From: BOG-908 sp963692875
GTDB taxonomy: Bacteria; Pseudomonadota; Alphaproteobacteria; Acetobacterales; Acetobacteraceae
DNA: 64,000 nucleotides
Direction: 5' to 3'
NCBI GenBank assembly: GCA_965198755.1
Contig: OZ240673.1
Location: 3,782,001-3,846,000, forward strand
Below are positions 19,304 through 27,015 of the stretch, one piece after another. Below the pieces are notes generated by a model, which did no database searches, was not told where the DNA came from, and saw only the letters and a program-made list of their open reading frames with translations. The translations under genes were made by a program, and so were the position numbers. The first letter of the stretch is position 1. The number at the start of each line of letters is the position of its first letter.

Positions 19304-19331
19304 CTGACATCAAGCTGACCGGTGACTGTCG
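19304..19331 (+). promoter_or_regulatory. Three CTGAC/CTGTC half-sites at 11-bp spacing upstream of the TonB gene
   Basis: CTGACA (19304), CTGACC (19315) and CTGTCG (19326) repeat exactly every 11 bp, 27 bp before the start at 19358. The third matches the known Pho half-site CTGTC. This is the best of the three PhoB-like arrays in the locus. Confidence 0.45.
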
Positions 19332-19357
19332 CGGCGTGAAAGCGCACCTATTGCGGC

Positions 19358-20134
19358 ATGGATAGCCTCGCCCCTGCCCTCACCGTGCTGCGCGACTATG
19401 CCGCCGCCCGCCCGCGCGCGACGCGGTCCGGTCCGCGTGTGGCCACCGCCTGCGTCGTTGCGGCACTCCACGCCGGCATCATCGCAGCGGCACTGGTGGT
19501 GTTCCCCAGCCACCCGCCGGCGCCGGCGCCGGCGCTGTCTATCCCGATGATCTTCCAGCCGCCCGCGCCGCCTCTGCCCGAGACGGAAACGCTGGGCACC
19601 GCCACGCTGCCGGTGCCCGTGCTGCGGCAGGCCGACACGCTTGCCGAGCTGCCGACAGTCACTCTGCCGGCAAGCCAGGGCGCGCGTCCGCCGCGCGCAC
19701 CGGCCCGGCGGGCGAGGCCCAGCCGCGCTGCCGCTCAGGCGCAACCCGCACCGTCGCCCGCGATCGAACGGCCTGCCGTGGTGGCGGCGGCCGCGCCAGC
19801 TGACGCGGTACGCCCGCCTGCCGTGGCGGCGCCAGCCGCGAGCGTGCTGACAGCCTGGGAGAGCCGCATCCACAAGGCGGTGCAGGACGCGCTGGTCTAC
19901 CCCAGTACGGCTCGCCTGATGCACCGCGAAGGTCGCACGCGAGTCCGCTTCGATTACGACCGCGGCGCGGTGGCGCGGGTGTCCGTCGTCGCGACCAGCA
20001 ACCTTGCGTCACTCGATCAGGCCGCGGTCGATGCCGTGAGCCGCGCGGCCATCCCTGCGCCGCCGCCGGAGATTGCCGGCCAGGACCGCACGCTGCTGCT
20101 TTGGGTGAACTTCACGTTGAGCGGGGAGGACTGA
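19358..20134 (+). CDS. TonB family energy transducer
   Basis: A 258-residue protein with the TonB layout. One N-terminal membrane segment (about residues 27-49) is followed by a long Pro/Ala-rich periplasmic spacer and a C-terminal TonB domain, visible as VYPSTARLMHREGRTRVRFDYDRGAV split over two strands and ending with a DQAAVDAVSRAAIPAPP pattern. It would couple the proton motive force through ExbB/ExbD, which are not in the window, to the receptor encoded just upstream. The pairing with that receptor is inferred from adjacency. No clear Shine-Dalgarno precedes the ATG, and an array of PhoB-like half-sites lies just upstream. Confidence 0.85.
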   Translation: MDSLAPALTVLRDYAAARPRATRSGPRVATACVVAALHAGIIAAALVVFPSHPPAPAPALSIPMIFQPPAPPLPETETLGTATLPVPVLRQADTLAELPTVTLPASQGARPPRAPARRARPSRAAAQAQPAPSPAIERPAVVAAAAPADAVRPPAVAAPAASVLTAWESRIHKAVQDALVYPSTARLMHREGRTRVRFDYDRGAVARVSVVATSNLASLDQAAVDAVSRAAIPAPPPEIAGQDRTLLLWVNFTLSGED

Positions 20135-20157
20135 TGGCCTCACGTGTCACGTCGGGT

Positions 20158-20298
20158 AAGCAAGCAAGGCCTTCTTTTCTGAAGAAAAGAAGCAAAAGAC
20201 TTTTGGTTCTGCTGTCGCGATGGTTCTGGCGGCGCGCGCCTGAGGGAACAAAAGTTTTTTGGTTCTTTTTTTCAAAAAAGAACTGCTTGCCTTGCCTT
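20158..20298. repeat. Nested palindromic repeat, copy 12
   Basis: CTTC/GAAG left arms, GTTC/GAAC right arms, outer ends AAGCAAGC and GCTTGCCTTGCC. It sits between the convergent TonB and SH3-domain genes. Confidence 0.9.
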
Positions 20299-20305
20299 CT
20301 GCCGT

Positions 20306-20743
20306 TCAGGGCGTCGTAGAGGCGGGTGCCACCTGGCCGGACGGCACGCCGACCTGGGTGCCTTCCGGGCAGAACCGGTAGTCGAGGCCGCCTTTGTAGC
20401 CCGAGCCGGTGACGCGGCTGTCCGCGCAGGCGCCGGGGCCGGGCACTGCCGGCCTCTGTGGCATCTGGTCTGGCCGCAGGATCCATTTCTGCTCGGCGTA
20501 GCCTATGGAATCTTCGTTGCGCACCAGGCACCAGCCAGCCTTGCAGGACAGCACGTCGAGCATCTTGCCGCGGCCGAGCTCGTCGAGCACCGTGTAGTCC
20601 CGGCCCGGGCCGGCGCGGTAGAAGGTCGGCCAGCTGACCACGCCCGTCCAGGCCTGCGCCGGGCTGCACCAGCCTGCCAGGGTCAGCACGGCAACGGCGC
20701 ATGTAGCCTGCGTACGAGATTGCATCATGCGTTCCTGTGTCAT
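20306..20743 (-). CDS. Exported SH3-domain protein
   Basis: A 145-residue protein with an N-terminal signal sequence (hydrophobic run then SPAQA). It is followed by a bacterial SH3-like domain, with FYRAGPGRDYTVLDELGRG, LSCKAGWCLVRN and GYAEQKWI. Such domains bind peptides or murein in the periplasm. Several cysteines (CKAGWC, CADS, FCPEG) could form disulfides. It is transcribed divergently from pufL; only 86 bp separate the starts and that gap contains one PpsR-type palindrome, so it may be co-regulated with photosynthesis genes. The function is unknown. An internal ATG seven codons in is an alternative start. Confidence 0.75.
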   Translation of the reverse strand: MTQERMMQSRTQATCAVAVLTLAGWCSPAQAWTGVVSWPTFYRAGPGRDYTVLDELGRGKMLDVLSCKAGWCLVRNEDSIGYAEQKWILRPDQMPQRPAVPGPGACADSRVTGSGYKGGLDYRFCPEGTQVGVPSGQVAPASTTP

Positions 20744-20762
20744 CCTAAATTGATAGTGGGAG

Positions 20763-20780
20763 TGTCAACTTGAATTGACA
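20763..20780. promoter_or_regulatory. PpsR/CrtJ-type operator (TGT-N12-ACA) between the SH3 gene and pufL
   Basis: TGTCAACTTGAATTGACA is a perfect palindrome of the TGTN12ACA class bound by the redox/light repressor PpsR (CrtJ) in purple bacteria. It contains TTGACA on both strands, so a bound repressor would cover the -35 hexamers of both divergent promoters. It lies 50 bp upstream of pufL. Confidence 0.75.
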
Positions 20781-20829
20781 AGCCTGTTTTCGAGGCACAT
20801 GGTCCGGCCACGCACGGAGCATTTTTCTG

Positions 20830-21669
20830 ATGTCGATGATGTCCTACGAACTGAAGTATCGAGTTCGCGGCGGCACTCTTGCAGGCGGCGACACGTTCGA
20901 CTTCTGGGTCGGTCCGTTCTACGTCGGACTGTTCGGCGTCACCGGCGCAATATCGTCATTGTTGGGTACGTTACTGATCATCTACGGCGCGTCTATCGGA
21001 CCCACCTGGGCGCTGTTCAAGATAACCATCAACCCGCCGCCCATCAGCTACGGCCTCGGCTTCGCGCCGCTGCGTGAAGGCGGGCTGTGGCAGTGGATCA
21101 CGTTGTGCGCGCTCGTCGCGTTCGTGTCGTGGGCGCTGCGGGAGGCGGAGATCTGCCGCAAGCTCGGCATGGACCTGCACATACCGATCGGCTTCGGCGC
21201 GGCGATCGCCGCCTACTTCACGCTGGTGGTGGTGCGTCCTGTACTTCTTGGTGCCTGGGGCTACGGTTTCCCGTACGGCATCATGAGCCACCTCGATTGG
21301 GTGTCCAACACGGGCTACCAATACCTGCACTTTCACTACAACCCCGCGCACATGATTGCGGTCACCTGCTTCTTCACCACGACGTTCCTGCTGGCCATGC
21401 ATGCGGGCGAGGTCCTCTCCATCGCGCATCCGCAAAAGGGCCAGCCGGTGCGCTACGAGGAGCAGGAGAGCATCTACTTCCGCGACACGATCGTCTACTC
21501 GATCGGCTCGCTCGGCATCCACCGGCTCGGCTACTTCCTTGCGCTGAACGCAGGAATCTGGAGTGCGATCTGCATCGTGATCTCCGGCCCGTTCTGGTCG
21601 CGCGGCTGGCCGTACTGGTTCGACTGGTTCCTCAGCATCCCCATCTGGGGTCCGAGCGGGTTTCACTGA
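20830..21669 (+). CDS. pufL: Photosynthetic reaction centre L subunit
   Basis: A 279-residue L subunit of the type II quinone reaction centre, with five membrane helices. The key ligands are present: His154 (accessory bacteriochlorophyll), His169, His174 (special pair, in HYNPAH), His191 and His231 (non-haem iron), each one residue later than Rhodobacter numbering. The opening KYRVRGGTLAGGDTFDFWVGPF is canonical, given here in two parts: KYRVRGGTL and GGDTFDFWVG. GGAG precedes ATG 20830. The pufB and pufA light-harvesting genes that usually come directly before pufL are absent. One base separates it from pufM. Confidence 0.97.
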   Translation: MSMMSYELKYRVRGGTLAGGDTFDFWVGPFYVGLFGVTGAISSLLGTLLIIYGASIGPTWALFKITINPPPISYGLGFAPLREGGLWQWITLCALVAFVSWALREAEICRKLGMDLHIPIGFGAAIAAYFTLVVVRPVLLGAWGYGFPYGIMSHLDWVSNTGYQYLHFHYNPAHMIAVTCFFTTTFLLAMHAGEVLSIAHPQKGQPVRYEEQESIYFRDTIVYSIGSLGIHRLGYFLALNAGIWSAICIVISGPFWSRGWPYWFDWFLSIPIWGPSGFH

Positions 21670-21670
21670 C

Positions 21671-22702
21671 ATGGCACGTTTCCACACGCTGTTCACCAGC
21701 ATCGAGGTTGCCGCACCGTTCGAGGTGCCGTGGCCACCGCCGATGTCGCCCCCGGGCGGCCGGGTGCTGCGCGAGCCACGCCACTCGGTATGGCTCGGGC
21801 GCCTGGGGGAGACGCAGGTCGGCCCCACGCATCTCGGCATCCTTGCCATCCTCTCGATCGTCTGCGGGTTCATCGCGTTCGAGATCATCGGGCTCAACAT
21901 GTGGGCGTCGGTGGATTGGAACCTGCTGCGCTTCATCAAGATGCTGCCGTTCCTGGCCCTCGAGCCGCCTTCGGCCAAGCAGGGGCTGTCGATCCTGCCG
22001 CCGCTGCACGATGGCGGCTGGTGGCTGCTGGCGGGTTTCTTCCTGACCACGTCTATCCTGTTGTGGTGGGCGAGGATGTACAGCCGGGCGGTGGCGCTCG
22101 GCATGGGCACCCACGTCGCCTGGGCGTTCGCCTCGGCGATATGGCTCTACCTCGTGTTGGGCTTCTTCCGGCCGATCCTGGTGGGGAGCTGGTCCGAGGC
22201 GGTGCCGTTCGGCATCGTGCCGCACCTCAACTGGACGGCGACGTTCTCGGTGCGTTACGGCAACCTGTTCTACAACCCGTTCCACATGCTCTCGATCGTG
22301 TTCCTCTACGGCTCGACGATGCTGTTCACCATGCATGCCGGCACGATCCTGTCGACGGCGCGCTACGGTTCGGAGCGCGAGACTCGCGAGATCGTCGATC
22401 CCGGCAGTGCGAGCGAGCGCGGATCGTTGTTCTGGCGCTGGACGATGGGGTTCAACGCGAACTTCGATTCGATCCATAAGTGGGCGTACTGGTTTGCCCT
22501 TCTCACCACGCTCACCGGCGGCATCGGCATCCTGATGACCGGCACCGTGGTGGACAACTGGTACCTGTGGGGCGTCGAGCACGGCATCGCACCGGACTAC
22601 GTGCCGCTGCAGCCGATCCCGTCGGCACCACCGCCCGGCGCGCTGGACGTCAAGGGGCCGCATCTGGGCGGCGCCACCGCCTCGGGAGACACTGTGCAGT
22701 GA
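21671..22702 (+). CDS. pufM: Photosynthetic reaction centre M subunit
   Basis: A 343-residue M subunit that pairs with PufL to bind the special pair, pheophytins, quinones and iron. His185 and His205 (accessory and special-pair bacteriochlorophyll, in FYNPFH), His222 and His269 (iron) match family positions with an offset of three. TLTGGIGILMTGTVVDNWYLWG is the conserved last-helix region (segments TLTGGIGILMTG and TVVDNWYLWG). A Pro/Gly-rich tail of about 30 residues extends beyond the usual end, as in species with a bound cytochrome. Its stop overlaps the pufC start by four bases (GTGA). Confidence 0.97.
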   Translation: MARFHTLFTSIEVAAPFEVPWPPPMSPPGGRVLREPRHSVWLGRLGETQVGPTHLGILAILSIVCGFIAFEIIGLNMWASVDWNLLRFIKMLPFLALEPPSAKQGLSILPPLHDGGWWLLAGFFLTTSILLWWARMYSRAVALGMGTHVAWAFASAIWLYLVLGFFRPILVGSWSEAVPFGIVPHLNWTATFSVRYGNLFYNPFHMLSIVFLYGSTMLFTMHAGTILSTARYGSERETREIVDPGSASERGSLFWRWTMGFNANFDSIHKWAYWFALLTTLTGGIGILMTGTVVDNWYLWGVEHGIAPDYVPLQPIPSAPPPGALDVKGPHLGGATASGDTVQ

Positions 22703-23796
22703 AGTCCCTCACCGTCATCGCGGGCGCTGGCTTCGTGGCCGCCGCTGCCTTCATCCTGCTGGTGCCGACCTGGAACCGGCCGCCCTACACGACGGAAGAG
22801 ATCGCGGTTCCGGCCAACGACCAGTTCCAGCCCGTGGCGACCGGCTACGCGCTGAACAAGGCGCCGCCGCCGTTGCCGGCGGTGGACCTCGGCGGCCCGT
22901 CCGCCACGGCCACCTACAAGAACGTGCACGTGCTGACCGACGTGAGTGCGGCGGAGTTCATGCGCCTGCAATACGCCATCACCGCCTGGGTCTCGCCGAA
23001 GCAGGGTTGCGCGTTCTGCCACGAGGGTACCGACTGGGCATCCGACGCCAAGCCGCAGAAGGCGGCCGCGCGGATCATGCTGCAGATGACGCGCCACCTC
23101 AACGCCGACTGGTCCCGGCACGTCGCCCCTTCCGGGATGACCTGCTACACCTGCCACCGCGGCCAACCGGTGCCGGGACAGAGCTGGTTCCCCGACGCGC
23201 CGGAGCCGGCGCACGTGCTGGCCGGCGACCAGGACAACTGGCAGGAATCCGGCGACACGGTGCGCAAGTTCTTCCCCGACAACGGCTTCGCCGAGTACTT
23301 CCTCGACGACCAGCCGATCGCGGTGATCTCGACGTCGCCGATACACAACGGAACCATCGGCTCCTGGCCCGAGGCCAACCGCATCTACGAGATGATGATG
23401 CAGATGTCCGACGGCATCGGGGTGAATTGCGGCTACTGCCACCAGTCGCGCGCGTTCCAGGACTGGAACCAGAGTTCGCCGTACCGGTGGAACGCCTGGT
23501 ACGCGATCCGCATGACGCGCGACCTCAACCGCCACTTTCTGCTGCCGATCGCCGCCATCTTGCCGCAGAGCCGCAAGCTGATCTACGAGACGCAGATACC
23601 GGTGATGCCGGTGCGCATGAAGGGGCTGCAGACCGGCGAGGGCTTGGTGGTGTGTGCGACCTGCCATTTCGGCCTGCCGCAGCCGCTCAACGGTGCGAAC
23701 ATGCTGCAGGACTACCCCGGGCTCGCACCTGCGCATGCGCCGGCGGCTGATCCTGCCACGCATGCGGACGCCACCGCCGCGCCCGCACCAGGCTGA
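22699..23796 (+). CDS. pufC: Reaction-centre tetrahaem cytochrome c subunit
   Basis: A 365-residue cytochrome that re-reduces the photo-oxidised special pair from the periplasm. Four CxxCH haem sites start at residues 104 (CAFCH), 149 (CYTCH), 244 (CGYCH) and 319 (CATCH), and Met ligands occur in the preceding helices (LQMTRHLN, MQMSDG, IRMTRDLN). The N-terminus is a hydrophobic segment with no lipobox cysteine, so it is probably held by an uncleaved helix and not by the lipid anchor found in Blastochloris. A Pro/Ala-rich tail ends the protein. GTG 22699 overlaps the pufM stop. Confidence 0.95.
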   Translation: MKSLTVIAGAGFVAAAAFILLVPTWNRPPYTTEEIAVPANDQFQPVATGYALNKAPPPLPAVDLGGPSATATYKNVHVLTDVSAAEFMRLQYAITAWVSPKQGCAFCHEGTDWASDAKPQKAAARIMLQMTRHLNADWSRHVAPSGMTCYTCHRGQPVPGQSWFPDAPEPAHVLAGDQDNWQESGDTVRKFFPDNGFAEYFLDDQPIAVISTSPIHNGTIGSWPEANRIYEMMMQMSDGIGVNCGYCHQSRAFQDWNQSSPYRWNAWYAIRMTRDLNRHFLLPIAAILPQSRKLIYETQIPVMPVRMKGLQTGEGLVVCATCHFGLPQPLNGANMLQDYPGLAPAHAPAADPATHADATAAPAPG

Positions 23797-23806
23797 GGAG
23801 AGCATC

Positions 23807-24736
23807 ATGCGCTACGGCGTGTTCGGACAGATCAGCAACCAGCTCGACATCCCGACGCTCGCGTTCTGGGTGTTCGCGCTGTTTTTCGTGGGGCTGGTGT
23901 TCTGGCTGCAGCGGGAGAGCAAGCGGGAGGGATATCCGCTGAAAGCCTCGCCGTTCACCACCGAGTTGTTGGACGGGTTTCCGCCGCCGCCGGCAGGCGA
24001 GCTGACCTACATCCTCAACGAGGGCGGCACGACGGACGCGCCGCATTTCTTCGAGCAGCCGCCCACGCATTCCAGGCCGATGCACCAGTTCGACGGCACG
24101 CCGTTCCGGCCGCTGGGCAACCCGTTGCTGGCCGCGATCGGGCCCGGATCATGGGTGATGAAGAAGGACGTGCCGGCGCTAACCGAGCGGGGCGATAAGC
24201 TGCTGGAGCCGCTGCGCGCGCTGCACGAGTGGTCGATCGAGAGGCAGGATGCCGATCCGCGCGGGATGGCCGTGTTCGACTGGCGGTGGAACGAGGTGGG
24301 CCGCGTGGTGGACGTCTGGATCGACCGCGGCATCAAGATCATCCGCATGCTGGAGGTGGAGCTCCGCGATGACCTGCGCGCGGGATACGTGCCGGGGAGC
24401 GCGCCAGGCAACGCGCCGCGGAACGCGACGGACGGCGTGCGCGGGGGCGCGCCGGAGGGCGTGCCAGGAGACGTGCCAGGGAGCGTTTCGGGACACGTGC
24501 AAGGCAGCATGCCGGGAAACGTGCTGGTGCCGATCTACCACACGGAGATCCGGGAGAAATCCCGCCGGGTCCGGGTGACCTCGCTGTGGGCGCACCAGTT
24601 CGCCGACGTGCCGATGCCCGCCACCCTCGGCGAGATCACCGGGCAGGAGGAGGAGCGGTTGAACGCCTACTACTCGGCAGGCTTCTTCTACCGCGCCGAT
24701 CCGTTGACCGCACCACCTTTGGGGAGCGCACCATGA
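23807..24736 (+). CDS. puhA: Photosynthetic reaction centre H subunit with an atypical insertion
   Basis: A 309-residue H subunit, about 50 longer than usual. One N-terminal membrane helix (IPTLAFWVFALFFVGLVFWL) is followed by QRESKREGYPL and the cytoplasmic PRC-barrel that shields QB and guides protons. Residues about 195-239 are a low-complexity insert with a four-residue period (VPGD, VPGS, VSGH, VQGS, MPGN), which accounts for most of the extra length. puhA normally lies with bch genes, not next to pufC, so this placement is unusual. ATG 23807 has GAGGAG upstream, and the stop overlaps the next gene by ATGA. Confidence 0.93.
   Translation: MRYGVFGQISNQLDIPTLAFWVFALFFVGLVFWLQRESKREGYPLKASPFTTELLDGFPPPPAGELTYILNEGGTTDAPHFFEQPPTHSRPMHQFDGTPFRPLGNPLLAAIGPGSWVMKKDVPALTERGDKLLEPLRALHEWSIERQDADPRGMAVFDWRWNEVGRVVDVWIDRGIKIIRMLEVELRDDLRAGYVPGSAPGNAPRNATDGVRGGAPEGVPGDVPGSVSGHVQGSMPGNVLVPIYHTEIREKSRRVRVTSLWAHQFADVPMPATLGEITGQEEERLNAYYSAGFFYRADPLTAPPLGSAP
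24389..24523 (+). repeat. Degenerate 12-bp repeats encoding a Gly/Pro/Val tetrapeptide tract in puhA
   Basis: About eleven imperfect 12-bp units read as xPGx/xxGx tetrapeptides (for example VPGS, APGN, GAPE, VPGD) inside the H-subunit barrel domain. The pattern points to in-frame repeat expansion. Confidence 0.75.
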
Positions 24737-25359
24737 GCAAGCTGTTGTCCGGCGAAACACTGGTGTGGCAGGGCCGCCCCGATTGGCGTGCGGTGGCGCG
24801 CGACGTGCTGCACATCCGCATGCTGGCGGCGTATTTCGCGCTGATGCTGCTGTGGGAGTTCGCCGCCGACCGGGCGGACGGGTGGGGTCCGCTCAACACG
24901 CTGTGGCGCGGCGTGGGGCTGATGGTGACCGGGCTGGTGATGCTGTCGCTGTGCGCCGGCTATGCCTGGGTGATCGCGCGCACCACGCGCTACACGGTCA
25001 CCACGGAGCGGTGCATCCTGAGCTACGGCGTGGCGCTGACCGCCACGCTGTCGGTTCCGCTGCGCCGGGTGGCCTCGGTCGCCGTCGATGCGCGGGCCGA
25101 CGGGCGGGGTGACATCCTGCTGACGCCCAAAGCCGGTCCGCGGCTGCGCTACCTCAAGCTGTGGCCGCACGCCCGGCCGTGGCGCTGGAGCTGCGCCGAG
25201 CCGATGCTGCGCGGGGTGCCGGGCGTGCTCGCGGTGGCCGCCGCGATCAGCCAGGCGGCCGTGGACGCCGCGCCGGGCATCATCCACGCGGCGCCGAAGC
25301 CGCGTGCCCGGCCGGCGCAGGTCGTGCCGGAGGCTACCTGGTCTGCGGCGGGGGACTGA
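24733..25359 (+). CDS. puhB: Photosynthetic complex assembly protein PuhB (PH domain)
   Basis: A 208-residue membrane protein with two hydrophobic segments near residues 29-45 and 62-85, followed by a bPH2/PH-like domain (TRYTVTTERCILSYGVAL, VPLRRVASVAV). PuhB is an assembly factor for the reaction centre in Rhodobacter and normally follows puhA, as here. The start overlaps the puhA stop (ATGA), which shows coupling. Its 3' end overlaps the convergent puhC gene by 26 bp. Assignment rests on PH-domain pattern plus position. Confidence 0.85.
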   Translation: MSKLLSGETLVWQGRPDWRAVARDVLHIRMLAAYFALMLLWEFAADRADGWGPLNTLWRGVGLMVTGLVMLSLCAGYAWVIARTTRYTVTTERCILSYGVALTATLSVPLRRVASVAVDARADGRGDILLTPKAGPRLRYLKLWPHARPWRWSCAEPMLRGVPGVLAVAAAISQAAVDAAPGIIHAAPKPRARPAQVVPEATWSAAGD

Positions 25360-25804
25360 GCTCCAGCAGGCGGGCGAACGCTGCCTCGTTGGTGTGGCCG
25401 AACGCCTCGAGCTCGATGAGGCGGCCGGTGGCGGTGTCATCCACGGTCAGCCTGCCGTCCGACCAGCGCGTCAGGTGGAACGGGACGGCGTGCGAGCCCT
25501 CGCCCTCCCGCCGGCGTTCGCGCACCAGCCCGGTCAGCAGGACGCGGACGAAGGCGTTGGTTTTCGGCTCCAAGGTGGTGACGGCACGGCCGGTGCCGGC
25601 CTGGGTGACGGTGACGCTGCCGTCGGGGTTGTCCTGCATCAGAAGGTCGGCGGTGCGGACTGGCCTGGCCGGCGGCGGCGAGCCGCCATGCGGCCCGGAG
25701 CGCGCGGCCAGAGCGATGAGGGCCATGCAGCCGAGCAGCAGGGCGATGACGGCCAGCGGGCGGGACAAGGGGATCTGGTTCGGGGGTCGGGGAGAGGTCG
25801 CCAA
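25334..25804 (-). CDS. puhC: Photosynthetic complex assembly protein PuhC, in reverse orientation
   Basis: About 156 residues. One N-terminal membrane segment (LAVIALLLGCMALIALAA) and a periplasmic domain with DGSVTV, NAFVRVLLTGLVRERRR, FHLTRWSDGRLTVDD and LEAFGHTNEAAFARLL match PuhC, needed for normal reaction-centre/LH1 assembly in Rhodobacter. The usual order is puhA-puhB-puhC on one strand; here puhC is on the opposite strand and overlaps puhB tail to tail. TTG 25804 is chosen because the longer frame runs into repeat copy 13; no strong Shine-Dalgarno is seen. It needs its own promoter, not identified. Confidence 0.8.
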   Translation of the reverse strand: MATSPRPPNQIPLSRPLAVIALLLGCMALIALAARSGPHGGSPPPARPVRTADLLMQDNPDGSVTVTQAGTGRAVTTLEPKTNAFVRVLLTGLVRERRREGEGSHAVPFHLTRWSDGRLTVDDTATGRLIELEAFGHTNEAAFARLLELSPPPQTR

Positions 25805-25898
25805 GGTTGGTGCCGATCTGTGTGTTGCGGTGAAATGGGCAGCGAGAGACTTTTGTCTCCTGTGCTGGGGTATACAAGCGAGCCGTCCGGTGCAGCGA

Positions 25899-26040
25899 AA
25901 GGCAAGCAAGGCCTTCTTTTCTGAAGAAAAGAAGCAAAAGACTTTTGGTCATGCTGTCGCGATGGTTCTGCACGGCGCGCCCCAGGGAACAAAAGTTTTT
26001 TGGTTCTTTTTTTCAAAAAAGAATTGCTTGCTTGCTTGCT
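25899..26040. repeat. Nested palindromic repeat, copy 13
   Basis: CTTC/GAAG left arms, GTTC/GAAT right arms with one mismatch, outer ends AAGGCAAGCAAGG and GCTTGCTTGCTTGC. It lies between puhC and the next membrane-protein gene. Confidence 0.9.
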
Positions 26041-26096
26041 GCGGATCAACACCCGGGATCGCTGGTAGCGTTCGGCGTGCAGGATTACTGGAGTTG

Positions 26097-26609
26097 ATGA
26101 TGGCACGCTTGGGCAGGATACTGGAGGACGCAATCGTCATCGGCACGGTTGCGAGTGTCACGTCGACGCTGGCCCTTGGCGTGCTTGCGCGGTTGGAAGG
26201 CAAGGGAGCATTTCAGCCGGTCAACGCCACCAGCCACTGGTTGAACGGACGCCGTGCGGCGTTGTTGACCGGTGCCGACCTGACCCACACTGCAACCGGC
26301 TACGCCACCCATCATGCTGCGACCGTGTTCTGGGCTGCGTTGTTTGCGCGATGGATTGCGCCGCTTCGGCCGCTGCCGCCGGCGGCGATGCTGCAGCATG
26401 CGGTTGCGATGTCCGCGTTCGCCGCGGGAGTCGACTATCTGGCCACGCCCAAGCGCTTCACGCCGGGGTGGGAGTTCGTGCTCAGCAAACGATCCATGTC
26501 GGTCGCCTATGCTGCGATGGCGGTCGGCCTGGCGGGGGGTGCCTTGCTGTGTCAGGATTATCGTAGGCCCGCACTGGGCAAAAGCTCGGGGGCGCTCAGG
26601 AGCGGCTGA
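26097..26609 (+). CDS. Hypothetical membrane protein, about four helices
   Basis: A 170-residue protein with hydrophobic segments near residues 9-30, 74-92, 99-117 and 138-157, so it is probably an inner-membrane protein. LNGRRAALLTGADLTHTATGYATHHAATVFW is a polar/His-rich region between the first two helices, cited here in pieces as TGADLTHTATGY and THHAATVFW. Similar small membrane proteins occur in other alphaproteobacteria, but the family is not recognised. GGAG precedes the paired ATG codons at 26097 and 26100. Repeat copies lie on both sides, so it is probably a single-gene unit. Confidence 0.6.
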   Translation: MMARLGRILEDAIVIGTVASVTSTLALGVLARLEGKGAFQPVNATSHWLNGRRAALLTGADLTHTATGYATHHAATVFWAALFARWIAPLRPLPPAAMLQHAVAMSAFAAGVDYLATPKRFTPGWEFVLSKRSMSVAYAAMAVGLAGGALLCQDYRRPALGKSSGALRSG

Positions 26610-26636
26610 GAGCTGCGGTTGCGGCCGTGACTTTAG

Positions 26637-26774
26637 GAAGAAAGCAAGCAGTCCTTTTTTGAAAAAAAGGACCAAAAAACTTTTGGTCCCTTGGCGCCCG
26701 TCGCTGGAGAGTCCACGACAGCGCTGACAAAAGTTTTGCTTCTTGTTTTCAAAAAAGAAGGCCTTTCTTGCTTA
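26637..26774. repeat. Nested palindromic repeat, copy 14
   Basis: GTCC/GGAC left arms and CTTC/GAAG right arms, the same arm pairing as copies 3 and 21, but without the outer TACCAAC terminal repeats. Confidence 0.85.
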
Positions 26775-26832
26775 CTGCCATGAACGCCGGTTGTGCTAAA
26801 CGACGCTGCGTGGGACGCGGTAGAGACGCAGC

Positions 26833-27015
26833 TCATCTTGAGTCAGTCCAAGTGACCGCGTTCTGGCCTTCCAGCCACCCTGCCAGCCAATGCGCGTGTT
26901 GCGTTGTACCCGCGTCATACGGATTCGACAGTTGCGCCTCACCGTTCTGCGACGAAGAAGCACCCTCGAGCTTGAAGAGGAATCCAAGCAGAGTCGAGGT
27001 CCGGAGTAAAAACAT
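26833..27015 (-). CDS. Ribosome modulation factor-like small protein
   Basis: A 60-residue protein whose C-terminal half carries the RMF-like pattern A..NGEA...NPYDAGTTQHAHWLAGW..G. RMF drives formation of inactive 100S ribosome dimers in stationary phase in E. coli; alphaproteobacterial relatives are annotated by this NPY-GT-H-WLAGW pattern. The start ATG overlaps the stop of the upstream gene by one base (TAATG), so the two are translationally coupled. The N-terminal 20 residues are hydrophobic and untypical, and a downstream TTG start is possible. The location in a group of stress-type operons fits ribosome hibernation. Family assignment is from motif only. Confidence 0.6.
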   Translation of the reverse strand: MFLLRTSTLLGFLFKLEGASSSQNGEAQLSNPYDAGTTQHAHWLAGWLEGQNAVTWTDSR

